Origin: SHZL01 sp963708905
GTDB taxonomy: Bacteria > Pseudomonadota > Gammaproteobacteria > Xanthomonadales > SZUA-36
Direction: 5' to 3'
DNA: 64,000 nucleotides
NCBI GenBank assembly: GCA_963708905.1
Contig: CAVPUV010000065.1
Span: 1-64,000 of the forward strand
The translations under genes and the position numbers were made by a program. Position 1 is the stretch's first letter. Every line of letters begins with the position of its first letter. Below, piece after piece: positions 1 to 8,070 of the stretch. The notes beneath the pieces were generated by a model. That model was not told the DNA's origin and ran no database searches. It was given only the letters and a program-made list of their open reading frames with translations.

Positions 1-975
1 GTGCCCATGGACGATCCCCGAATCAATCCGCCCAAGACACTTACCGTTGCGCTGGCTCCCGACGTCTATTACCAGCCTGGCACCAACCAGGCCGTCAGTC
101 TTGTCATCGAAGACAGCGACGTGGATAGCGATGGCGACGGTGCGAGTGACCGTGTGGAATTGCTGGCGGGCACCAGCGCGGCGGACCATGATTCCAACTT
201 GAGAATCATTTCGGTGCAGCCGACTGCTTCGGGTGAACTGCTGATCAAGTGGTCCAGTGTTCCTGGCACGACTTATCGCGTGCTGGCCAGCACTTCGCCG
301 ACGTCCGGAGACTGGACCGAGGCTTCCCCGCCAATCCCCGCCACAGAGCGCGTCACCCAATGGCAGGACAGCGTGACCAACAGCCAGCGCTATTACGCGA
401 TATCCGTAGAAGCGAGTCCAGCCCTGGCGACCCGTTCCATTGTGCCCACGGCCTCCGGTGGCATGGTGCTCGCCTGGTTCAGCACGCCGGGTCTGGCCTA
501 TCGCCTGTTGGCCAAGACCACCTTGGAGGGCGCCGAATGGAACGTGGTTTCACCGCCGATCAAGGCCACGGAGGCAGTAACACTTTGGACCAATTACCCT
601 ACCGGAAACTCAACCTTCTACCAGTTGGCCGTCGATCCTGAAGCCACCCCCACGATCCTCTCAATCCGGACTTCGCCGTCTGGAGATGTCTTGGTGCTCT
701 GGGCGAGTGTTCCTGGAACCACATACCAGGTTCAGGCGCTGAGTCCGTCCCGCCAGGCTTTCGATACGATTTCGTCCCCTGCGATCCTCGCCACAGGCTC
801 GGTCACAAGCTGGTTCCACCAAGCCTCGCAGGCTGACGCGGTTTCGTACAGCGTGTCCGCCATAGCGGTGCCAACGCCGGGAGTCCGCTCCTTTACCACC
901 TTGAGCATTCACTTATTCCGGTCATCCGGTGACCTGTGCCGTGGCGCTGGCGGTGCTCCACATCATGCAGGATGA
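1..975 (+). CDS. Secreted repeat protein fragment, chimeric 3' end
   Basis: The reading frame is open from the window edge, so the true start probably lies upstream. Residues about 38-65 carry a calcium-binding type Asp-rich stretch (DSDVDSDGDGASD) followed by 'AGTSAADHDS'. Three diverged copies of a beta-sandwich-like module follow, each with 'GxxLxxWxSxPGxxYxxLA' near its start (around residues 78, 150 and 226). This style is common in surface proteins of Verrucomicrobia and Planctomycetes, which is unlike the rest of the window. The module homology ends near base 900. The last ~25 codons read out of frame through the aminotransferase gene that follows, so the natural C-terminus is missing. 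Function unknown; an extracellular or surface role is inferred from composition only. Confidence 0.6.
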   Translation: MPMDDPRINPPKTLTVALAPDVYYQPGTNQAVSLVIEDSDVDSDGDGASDRVELLAGTSAADHDSNLRIISVQPTASGELLIKWSSVPGTTYRVLASTSPTSGDWTEASPPIPATERVTQWQDSVTNSQRYYAISVEASPALATRSIVPTASGGMVLAWFSTPGLAYRLLAKTTLEGAEWNVVSPPIKATEAVTLWTNYPTGNSTFYQLAVDPEATPTILSIRTSPSGDVLVLWASVPGTTYQVQALSPSRQAFDTISSPAILATGSVTSWFHQASQADAVSYSVSAIAVPTPGVRSFTTLSIHLFRSSGDLCRGAGGAPHHAG

Positions 976-1321
976 AGGCGTCGTGGAGCGGGTGCGCGAA
1001 CATACCGGTCCCTACTTCCGGCAGCGTTGGGCCACGTTGGCCGATCATCCGCTGGTCGGCGAAGCGCGCAGCGCCGGCATGGTGGCCGCGCTTGAAATCG
1101 TGCAGGACAAGTCCGGCCGTACCCGCTTTCACAAAGACCTCGGCGCTGGCACGCGCTGCCGCGATATTTGCGTCAACAACGGCCTGGTGATGCGGGCCGT
1201 GGGCGATACCATGATCGTTGCGCCGCCGTTGATTGCCGAGCATGCGCATATCGACGAACTGGTCGAGAAGGCCTGGCGCTGCCTGGATCTGACGGCGCAG
1301 TCACTCAGTGCTGCGGCCTGA
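905..1321 (+). pseudogene. C-terminal fragment of class III aminotransferase
   Basis: The frame reads AFTYSGHPVTCAVALAVLHI and continues to a normal C-terminus at 1321, about 138 residues. This matches the last third of PLP-dependent class III aminotransferases of the omega-amino acid:pyruvate / putrescine:pyruvate type, where the '(G/A)FTYSGHP' motif follows the catalytic Lys segment. The N-terminal two thirds, including the PLP lysine, are absent, and a TGA lies directly upstream in frame (902-904). The gene is therefore a remnant created by the join near base 900. Its neighbours, a PuuD-like hydrolase and a spermidine dehydrogenase-like protein, fit a putrescine/spermidine aminotransferase (SpuC-like). 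The substrate is inferred. Confidence 0.8.
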
Positions 1322-1344
1322 GTAATGACGGGGAAGTCCATGCC

Positions 1345-2217
1345 ATGGGGCTGCGTCATGAAACACTACTGCAGTTTTTTCTGGTGCTCATCTTGAATGG
1401 TCCGGCGCCCTTGTCCGCGGCGGAAATCATGGATTCTTCGGCACTGGCATCTTTCCCCAACCCGCCTGCCGACCATGTCATTGCCTATGGTGAGGATAAA
1501 CTGCAGTTCGGCGAGCTGAGGTTGCCAGCGGGACGGGGTCCCCATCCTGTCATGGTGTTGATTCATGGCGGATGCTGGCTGGCAGAGTACGATATTGCCC
1601 ATATTCGCAAACTGGCGGCGGCGTTTACCGCAGCGGGTATTGCCACCTGGACCATGGAATACCGGCGGGTGGGTAATCCGGGCGGTGGCTGGCCGGGTAC
1701 TTTTGATGATGTCGCCAAAGGTACTGACTTTCTTGCCACGCTGGCCGGGCAGTATGACCTCGACCTCCATCGTGTCGTCGTCGCCGGGCATTCAGCCGGC
1801 GGACACCTGGCCATCTGGCTCGCCAACCGGCCGGCGCAATGGTCTCCCGGGCTTGAGCCAACGGCGGTGCTGGCGCTCGCGCCCGCCGCGGACCTGGTTT
1901 ACCTGCACCAGCACGGTGTCTGTCGCGAAGAGGTGGACAAACTGATGGGGGGGTCACCCGAGCAGTATCCGCAGCGATATCAATCCGGCTCCGGCACGGC
2001 AAGGCTACCGTTGCCTGTCCCGCAGTATATTGTTATCGGCGAGCACGATGCCGACTGGACTCCGGTCGCCCGCCGCTACATTGACTCAGCGCGGCAACAG
2101 GGTAATGCTCCCCATGTCATTCACGCCAGCGAGTCCGGACATTTCGAGATGATCGATCCCGATTCGACCACCTGGCCGCTGGTGCTGAAAGCGGCCCGAG
2201 ACGCCCTTGGTCTTTAA
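1345..2217 (+). CDS. Secreted alpha/beta hydrolase
   Basis: This 290-residue protein has an N-terminal signal peptide-like stretch (MGLRHETLLQFFLVLILNG). It then shows the oxyanion motif HGGCW and the nucleophile elbow GHSAGGH with the serine at about residue 150. A late His sits in 'SGHFE' as a candidate catalytic His. The pattern resembles the BD-FAE/kynurenine formamidase-like esterase family. I chose the ATG at 1345 because it begins the signal peptide; an open frame further upstream only shadows the aminotransferase. The stop codon falls inside the left arm of the 163-bp repeat. It lies between two polyamine-catabolism type genes, but its substrate cannot be read from the sequence. Confidence 0.85.
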   Translation: MGLRHETLLQFFLVLILNGPAPLSAAEIMDSSALASFPNPPADHVIAYGEDKLQFGELRLPAGRGPHPVMVLIHGGCWLAEYDIAHIRKLAAAFTAAGIATWTMEYRRVGNPGGGWPGTFDDVAKGTDFLATLAGQYDLDLHRVVVAGHSAGGHLAIWLANRPAQWSPGLEPTAVLALAPAADLVYLHQHGVCREEVDKLMGGSPEQYPQRYQSGSGTARLPLPVPQYIVIGEHDADWTPVARRYIDSARQQGNAPHVIHASESGHFEMIDPDSTTWPLVLKAARDALGL

Positions 2218-2378
2218 CCCGGAAAGTCCATTAGGAGGCGCGATGATCGCGAAGAGATTTGGATTCACAAGGCATTTTCTGAGGGAGCGCAATACCGGGC
2301 TGTATTGCCGACTGAAGAAAATTCCTTGTGGATTCAAAGATCGAGCGAGGGCGTGTCTCTTAATGGACTTTCCGGGTT
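2216..2378. repeat. MITE-like 163-bp hairpin element
   Basis: Perfect 18-bp terminal inverted repeats AACCCGGAAAGTCCATTA (2216-2233) and its complement (2361-2378) bound the element. Inside, a second pair of nearly perfect 23-bp arms (2258-2280 and 2316-2338) and a small apical hairpin (2289-2308) let the whole element fold into one long hairpin. It encodes no protein that I can support. It fills the gap between the hydrolase and the PuuD-like gene and supplies the hydrolase stop codon. A non-autonomous mobile element is the simplest reading; a structured RNA is an alternative. Confidence 0.75.
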
Positions 2379-2406
2379 CAACCCTGAACAGAGGAGATTT
2401 GATCGA

Positions 2407-3195
2407 ATGCGCGGAAACCGGCCATTAATCGGTGTTATCTCCGACCGCCGCATGGTGGGCGTGCATGCGTTCCACATGGTGGGTGAGAAATACCTGCGGG
2501 CCCTGGTGGATGGCGCGGACGCATATCCGGTGGCATTGCCGTCGCTGGCCGAAGGTTTCGACGTGGTGGATATTCTCGACCGGCTGGACGGCCTGTTCCT
2601 CACCGGCAGTCCGTCCAACGTCGAGCCCCGCCACTACCTGGGCGAGCCCAGCAGGAAAGGCACCTGGCATGATCCCGAACGCGATGTGGCGGCGCTGGCC
2701 TTGATTCCGGCCGCGATCGGGGCGGGCATGCCGCTGTTTGCCGTGTGCCGCGGTTACCAGGAATTGAACGTCGCCTATGGCGGCAGTTTGCACCAGCACG
2801 TGCATGAGGTGCCGGGCTACGGCATGCACAAGGAGAACGCGGACGATCCGCTGGATGTTCAGTATGCCGCTGTCCACGGGGTGGAATTCGCCCCGGGCGG
2901 TTTGCTGCACCACATCACCGGTGAGCGGCAGGCGCAGGTCAACTCGCTGCATGCACAAGCTGTAGACCGATTGGGCGCAGGGCTGCAAGTGGAAGCCACC
3001 GCCGACGACGGCCTGGTCGAGGCGTTCACGGTCGCCGGTTCACCGGGGTTCACGCTGGCTGTGCAGTGGCACCCGGAGTGGAAAGTCACCACCAATCCGG
3101 TATCGATGGCGATCTTCCGCGCCTTTGGTGACGCCTGCAGGAACTACCGGTTGCGCGCATTGGCGCCGCAACAGGCTGCCACAGTCCGGAGCTGA
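2407..3195 (+). CDS. puuD: Class I glutamine amidotransferase-like gamma-glutamyl-GABA hydrolase
   Basis: This 262-residue protein belongs to peptidase family C26. It shows the nucleophile motif FAVCRGYQELN (Cys about 114) and the His-Glu pair in QWHPEW (His about 222). It also has the family landmarks 'GLFLTGSPSNVEP' and 'GGSLHQHVHE'. Family members hydrolyse gamma-glutamyl-gamma-aminobutyrate in the glutamylated putrescine pathway; related enzymes act on other gamma-glutamyl amines. The ATG at 2407 follows AGAGGAG at good spacing. The neighbouring aminotransferase remnant and spermidine dehydrogenase-like gene support polyamine use. No gamma-glutamylpolyamine synthetase is seen here, so the exact substrate is inferred. 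Confidence 0.85.
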   Translation: MRGNRPLIGVISDRRMVGVHAFHMVGEKYLRALVDGADAYPVALPSLAEGFDVVDILDRLDGLFLTGSPSNVEPRHYLGEPSRKGTWHDPERDVAALALIPAAIGAGMPLFAVCRGYQELNVAYGGSLHQHVHEVPGYGMHKENADDPLDVQYAAVHGVEFAPGGLLHHITGERQAQVNSLHAQAVDRLGAGLQVEATADDGLVEAFTVAGSPGFTLAVQWHPEWKVTTNPVSMAIFRAFGDACRNYRLRALAPQQAATVRS

Positions 3196-3201
3196 GGAAC
3201 C

Positions 3202-5130
3202 ATGCCGTCAGACAGGGAACTCGGAATGCACCGCCGCATCAGCCGGCGGCAGTTTTGCCAGGGCACCGCAGTCGCGCTCGGCGCCAGCCTGGCGCCGTGG
3301 GGCCAGGCTTCCAGTTTCAATGGTTCCCCGGAAATGACCGCCAGCTACTACCCGCCGGCCATGACCGGTCTGCGCGGCGCGCATGTGGGTTCCTTTGAAA
3401 CCGCCCACGCGCTGGCGCACCAGGGCCGGCGCTGGGACAGTGGTACTGACACCGGGGAAGGGCAATTCGACCTGGTGGTGGTGGGCGCGGGAATCAGTGG
3501 TTTGGCCGCCGCCTGGTTTTATCGCCAGGAAAAACCCCATGCGCGTATCCTGGTGCTGGACAATCACGACGACTTCGGCGGGCACGCCAAGCGCAACGAA
3601 TTCACCCACCAGGGCAAGACCTACATTGGCTATGGTGGCAGTCAGTCCATCGACACGCCTTCGTCCTACAGTCCCGAGGCGCTGGGATTGCTGAAGTCTC
3701 TGGGCATCGAGCTGGATCGCTTCCACACGGCATTCAACCACAAGCTGTATCAAGACTACGATTTGCACAGCGGTTTCTGGCTGGATCGCGAGCATTTTGG
3801 CGTGGACCGGCTGGTGCGGGGCAACCCGCTGGGCTGGGGCCGGCGGGGAGATGAAACGGACGAGGAACTGCAGCGGTTCGCGGATAAACTCGCGAAGAGC
3901 AAGCAGGACAGCGAGACCCTGTTCAAGCTGCTGACCGCCAAGCGGGATTTGTTCCCTGACAAGTCCCCCGCCGAGAAATTCCAATACTTGCGCAGCCTCA
4001 GCTACGAAGACTATTTGCGCAGCAATTTTGGTCTTTCCGAGTACCTGCTGCGGATCATCAACCCATTGCCGGACGGACTGTGGGGGGTTGGTACCGATGG
4101 CATATCGGCACGCGAATGCCTGTATCTGGGATTGCCTGGTTTCAGCGGCCTGGGCCTGAACCCGGAGCAGGATGATCCGTATTTCGACCAGCACGGGAAG
4201 GAGCCTTACATCTTCCATTTCCCCGACGGCAATGCGGGGATTGCCCGCTTGCTGGTGCGCGCTCTGCTGCCGGGCACCGCGCCCGGAGACAGTATGGAGG
4301 ATATCGTCAAGGCGCCGTTCGATTACGCCGCGCTGGACCACTCCGAACATGAAGTGAAAATCCGCTTGAACGCCACTGCGGTTCGAATCGCGCATCGCGG
4401 CGAGCTTACAACGGCGGACAGCGTTGACGTGCGTTATGTCAAGGGTGGCAGCGCCCATGACGTGAACGCGCGCCAGGTCATTTTCGCCGGCTACAGCGCG
4501 ATGATCCCGCACCTCTGCCCGGAGTTTCCGTCCGTCCAGGCCGAGGCTTTTGCAAGCCAGGTCAAGATTCCGCTGTTGTATGCCAATATGCTGGTACGCG
4601 ACTGGCAGCCATTCGCTGCCCTGGGTGTCGACCGCATTCAATTTCCCGGCGGTCTGATGAACAGCGTGAGCCTGGACTTCCCGGTCAGCCTGGGCGGATA
4701 TGAATTCGCCAAAACTTCCGCTGACCCCATGATCCTGCACTGGGACTATTTTCCGACGCAGCCGGGGCAGGGTCTCGACGCGCGCAGCCAGAACAAGCTG
4801 GGGCGGCAGAAGATGCTGGCCCTGAGTTTTGCCGATTATGAACGGGCGATGCGATTACAGGCGCGCAATGCGCTGGCAGACGGAGGTTTCGATCCCGCGC
4901 GTGACATCGTTGCCATCACGGTGAATCGCTGGCCGCACGGCTATGCCTATGAATACAACGACCTGGTGGATGCGCCGGAATTCAACCGCTACAACGGCCC
5001 GCACGTCAGCGCCCGCCAGCCGTTTGGCCACATCTCGATCGCAGGCTCTGACGCGGAGGCCTTCGCTTACGTCAACGGCGCCATCGATTCCGCCTGGCGG
5101 GCGGTGCGTGAGCGGCTGGGGGCCGGCTGA
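3202..5130 (+). CDS. spdH: Tat-exported FAD oxidoreductase, spermidine dehydrogenase-like
   Basis: This is a 642-residue flavoprotein. A twin-arginine signal (SRRQF at residues 14-18, then a hydrophobic stretch) indicates folded export to the periplasm. The dinucleotide-binding motif VVVGAGISGLAAAW begins near residue 92 and leads into 'LVLDNHDDFGGHAKRNEF'. C-terminal 'FGHISIAGSDAEAFAYVNGAIDSAWRA' is typical of the FAD-contacting end of amine oxidase-like proteins. Length, Tat signal and motif order fit the SpdH family of Pseudomonas, which oxidises spermidine or spermine. It begins 6 bases after the PuuD-like gene, so they are probably co-transcribed. The ATG at 3226 (residue 9) is a possible alternative start. 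Substrate assignment is by family and context. Confidence 0.8.
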   Translation: MPSDRELGMHRRISRRQFCQGTAVALGASLAPWGQASSFNGSPEMTASYYPPAMTGLRGAHVGSFETAHALAHQGRRWDSGTDTGEGQFDLVVVGAGISGLAAAWFYRQEKPHARILVLDNHDDFGGHAKRNEFTHQGKTYIGYGGSQSIDTPSSYSPEALGLLKSLGIELDRFHTAFNHKLYQDYDLHSGFWLDREHFGVDRLVRGNPLGWGRRGDETDEELQRFADKLAKSKQDSETLFKLLTAKRDLFPDKSPAEKFQYLRSLSYEDYLRSNFGLSEYLLRIINPLPDGLWGVGTDGISARECLYLGLPGFSGLGLNPEQDDPYFDQHGKEPYIFHFPDGNAGIARLLVRALLPGTAPGDSMEDIVKAPFDYAALDHSEHEVKIRLNATAVRIAHRGELTTADSVDVRYVKGGSAHDVNARQVIFAGYSAMIPHLCPEFPSVQAEAFASQVKIPLLYANMLVRDWQPFAALGVDRIQFPGGLMNSVSLDFPVSLGGYEFAKTSADPMILHWDYFPTQPGQGLDARSQNKLGRQKMLALSFADYERAMRLQARNALADGGFDPARDIVAITVNRWPHGYAYEYNDLVDAPEFNRYNGPHVSARQPFGHISIAGSDAEAFAYVNGAIDSAWRAVRERLGAG

Positions 5131-5190
5131 CCTTGTTGACAGCGTATCCGCACCATGCGGGCTGGATACGTGTGAAATTCGCCAGAGGAA

Positions 5191-6474
5191 ATGGCTGTGA
5201 CTGAACTGGGTAAGCTCATTGACCCCACGATTTTCCCGCCTTTGCTGACGCAATTCATCATCACTGCTCTGTTCAGTTTTATCATCGGCCTGGAGTTTCA
5301 CGGTTATCGCCGCGCCAACCGGCAGGATCTTGGTTTTGGCACCACCCGCACGTTTACCCTGATCGGTATTTCGGGTTTTGTGCTGTATTCCACCGATGAT
5401 CAGTTGCTGATCTACATGGCCGGTCTGCTTGGCCTGACGGTCCTGCTGGGCATCTATTATCAGCGCCGCTGTCAGCAGCAAGTGTACTCTCTGATCAGTC
5501 CGCTACTTGGCCTGCTGACCTATTTGATTGCGCCGGTGTTGCTGCGTTTCCCGGACTGGTTCGCGATTTTATACCTGGTAACGATATTGCTGATGCTGGG
5601 TGAAAAGCCAAGAATCCGGCGTTTTTCCGACGCCTTCCGCGGCCCGGAAATCATCACGTTTTCCAAGTTTCTGATCATGGCCGGGGTGATACTGCCATTG
5701 CTGCCGAACCGGCAGATCGCAGCATTTATCACCGTGACCTACTACCAGGTGTGGTTGGCCCTGCTGGTGGTGTCAGGACTGTCCTATCTCAGCTACCTGG
5801 CGCAAACCTTCTGGTTCAAGGAGAAAGGCGTATTGTTGACAGGATTGTTGGGGGGGCTGTATTCCAGCACCGCGACCACCATTGTGCTGGGGCGGCGGGC
5901 GCGAAAAAAGGCAGCCACATACCAAATCACGCAGGCCATCATCCTGGCAACCGCGATGATGTATTTGCGCTTGTTGCTGCTGATATTCTTTCTCGGGCAT
6001 GGTGCCGAAGCGCGGCATTTGCTGGCGCCGTTTCTTACCTTCATGCTGGCGTCGCTGGTGGTAGTCTGGCTCATTGCGCGCATTGCGCAAACCACCGCGC
6101 AGGACGTGGATGAATTAGCCCTGAGTCATCCGCTGGAATTCAAGACTGCGCTCATTTTTTCCATGCTGTTTATCGTCTTTGCCGCCGGAACCTCGATTGT
6201 GCTTGACCACTATGGCAGTGCAGGTCTGGGCGTTTTGTCATTTGTCATCGGTCTTACCGATATTGATCCGTTTATCTTATCGCTGCTGGAGGGGGTGTTT
6301 CACCTCAGTGAAACAGAACTGATCGCTGCCGTGGTCATCGCCTCCGGCAGCAATAATCTGATGAAGGCCATTTACGCAGCGGCCCTGGGGCGCAACCGTT
6401 TTACCATGATGGCAGCCGGCTGGCTGGTGCTGTTATTCCTTGCATCCATGGCCTATGTTTTTTTCCTGCTGTGA
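5191..6474 (+). CDS. MgtC/SapB family membrane protein with DUF4010
   Basis: This is a 427-residue polytopic protein. The N-terminal part (about residues 15-150) shows the MgtC/SapB pattern 'LFSFIIGLEFHGYRR...GTTRTFTLIGISGFVLY'. The C-terminal part fits DUF4010, with 'GLLGGLYSSTATTIVLGRRAR' near residue 217 and 'SGSNNLMKAIYAAALGRNRF' near the end. Roughly a dozen hydrophobic segments are visible. The ATG at 5191 follows AGAGGAA. Function is unsettled in this family; MgtC proteins are linked to Mg limitation and envelope physiology. It lies about 60 bases after the spdH-like gene, without an evident functional link, and is convergent with glgC. Confidence 0.85.
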   Translation: MAVTELGKLIDPTIFPPLLTQFIITALFSFIIGLEFHGYRRANRQDLGFGTTRTFTLIGISGFVLYSTDDQLLIYMAGLLGLTVLLGIYYQRRCQQQVYSLISPLLGLLTYLIAPVLLRFPDWFAILYLVTILLMLGEKPRIRRFSDAFRGPEIITFSKFLIMAGVILPLLPNRQIAAFITVTYYQVWLALLVVSGLSYLSYLAQTFWFKEKGVLLTGLLGGLYSSTATTIVLGRRARKKAATYQITQAIILATAMMYLRLLLLIFFLGHGAEARHLLAPFLTFMLASLVVVWLIARIAQTTAQDVDELALSHPLEFKTALIFSMLFIVFAAGTSIVLDHYGSAGLGVLSFVIGLTDIDPFILSLLEGVFHLSETELIAAVVIASGSNNLMKAIYAAALGRNRFTMMAAGWLVLLFLASMAYVFFLL

Positions 6475-6493
6475 GCGCCACGCCCGGATACCT

Positions 6494-7861
6494 TCATGCT
6501 ATTTGCGCGTTCTGCCAGGACCGGTTGTGCTCTTGTCCGATCGGCGTGCCGCTAAGTTCGGTGAAATCCGTTCCGGCGCATACGAGTCTTGGGCTCGCCG
6601 ACCCGGCGCCGTCATGCGGGTTCATGGGTGCGATAACGGTGCCATCCGGTACCTCTACGCCCGGCCCTATGACAATATCGCTGAGGGAGCAATTACGGCC
6701 GATGATGGCATCAGGCAGAACGACGGCATTACACAGCTTGGTATTGGCAGCCACGGATACGTTGGCAAACAATACCGAACGCTGCACCGCGGCGCGATCG
6801 ATCCTGCACCCGGCGGCCAGCAGAGAACGGGTAATTTTTCCAGACGAGCCAAAACTTCCACTGCTGACCGATGACCTGCCCGGCGCGCAGTTTTGCGACC
6901 GTACAGGCCAGCTTGCATCGTCGAGGCGAAGGCCGGGAATGTCGTCGAGTAGCTCCATGTGGGTGCGCCAGTATGCCCCGATGGTGCCGACGTCTCTCCA
7001 GTAGCCGGCGCCCACGGCGGCGCCCCGGGTGAAGGGATAGGCGATCACTTTGGCCCTGTTGATGAGCCTGGGTAACAGATCATGACCAAAATCGTGACTT
7101 GAGGTCTGTATTGATGCATCCTCCCGCAACAGCCGGCCGAGCAACTCCCGGTTGAATATATAGATACCCATCGACCCCAGCGCCTTGTCAGGCTGTCCGG
7201 GCAAGCTTTCCGCATGGTGCGGCTTTTCCGAAAAACGGCAAATTCGATGCGTGGAATCAAGCGCCATCACGCCAAATTCACGCGCCGACTCGAGCGGAAT
7301 CTCGACGCAGCCCACGGTAACGTCGGCCCCGCGCGCCACGTGCTGCATGAGCATCGGGCGATAATCCATCTTGTACACGTGATCGCCGGCCAGGATCAGC
7401 ACCAGTCGTGCATCCAGCGCTTCAATCCGGTCCCAGTTCTGGAACACGGCATCGGCCGTGCCACGATAGCGGCCGCCGCCCGATCGCAGTTCGGCCCGCC
7501 ACGGTGCGACCAAGCCCTCATCCTGTGCGCCGCGGTGACGCCACAGCCGCGACAGGTGCTGAATCAGCGAGGCTTCCCGGTACTGGGTGACAACGCCGAT
7601 GTGACGGATTGCCGAATTGATGCAGTTGGAAAGTGAGAAATCGATATTCCGATAGAACGCGCCAAAGGGCAGTGCCGGTTTACATTCATGCCGGGTCAGG
7701 GCACCGAGACGCTTTCCCTTGCCGCCGGCCAACAAAACCGCCGTAGTTTCACCGGCCAGCCGGTCCGCGCCGGCGGGGGTCTGGGAAATTATGTCTAGAG
7801 AGAGATGGCTGGAGTTGGAGAGATTACTGGAGTTAGAGAGATAGCTGGAGTTCATATGCAT
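6494..7861 (-). CDS. glgC: Glucose-1-phosphate adenylyltransferase
   Basis: This 455-residue enzyme makes ADP-glucose from glucose-1-phosphate and ATP, the committed step of glycogen synthesis. The nucleotidyltransferase signature 'AVLLAGGKGKRLGALT' sits near residue 42. 'KPALPFGAFYRNIDFSLSNCINS', 'VLILAGDHVYKMDY' and 'GVGYWRDVGTI'-like 'GAGYWRDVGTIGAYW' follow in the usual order. A left-handed beta-helix-like region (VLFANVSVAANTKLCNAVVLPDAIIGRN) closes the protein. AAGGA precedes the ATG at 7861. The N-terminus has an odd Asn/Ser/Leu-rich extension encoded by a DNA triplet repeat. No other glycogen gene is adjacent. Confidence 0.93.
   Translation of the reverse strand: MHMNSSYLSNSSNLSNSSHLSLDIISQTPAGADRLAGETTAVLLAGGKGKRLGALTRHECKPALPFGAFYRNIDFSLSNCINSAIRHIGVVTQYREASLIQHLSRLWRHRGAQDEGLVAPWRAELRSGGGRYRGTADAVFQNWDRIEALDARLVLILAGDHVYKMDYRPMLMQHVARGADVTVGCVEIPLESAREFGVMALDSTHRICRFSEKPHHAESLPGQPDKALGSMGIYIFNRELLGRLLREDASIQTSSHDFGHDLLPRLINRAKVIAYPFTRGAAVGAGYWRDVGTIGAYWRTHMELLDDIPGLRLDDASWPVRSQNCAPGRSSVSSGSFGSSGKITRSLLAAGCRIDRAAVQRSVLFANVSVAANTKLCNAVVLPDAIIGRNCSLSDIVIGPGVEVPDGTVIAPMNPHDGAGSASPRLVCAGTDFTELSGTPIGQEHNRSWQNAQIA
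7800..7853. repeat. Three 18-bp tandem repeats in the glgC 5' end
   Basis: Three consecutive 18-bp units (7800-7817, 7818-7835, 7836-7853) of consensus GAGAGATnnCTGGAGTTn lie inside the first codons of glgC. They encode the repeated hexapeptide NSS(Y/N/H)LS. The unit length is a multiple of three, so copy-number change would keep the frame. The family core begins after this extension. Confidence 0.85.
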
Positions 7862-8070
7862 TGAGTCCTTGCTGCAGTAAAGCCGGACAAGGAACTCTGC
7901 CGAGATTCCTCAGAGACCCAATATCCGGGTCCGGTCACTACCGCGTCCGATGTTCAGCTTCAGGGTTCTGGTTTGCCCCGCGATGTCACGAGATCACAAG
8001 ACACACAATAGGACTCTTCACATTGTCTTTCGTTCACGCCGTTCTCAATCTTTCGCAACGTCCGGACCTT

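Noticed and set aside
3208..4740. A 510-codon open frame on the minus strand
   Set aside because: It is the antisense shadow of the spermidine dehydrogenase-like gene; GC-rich codon bias explains its openness.
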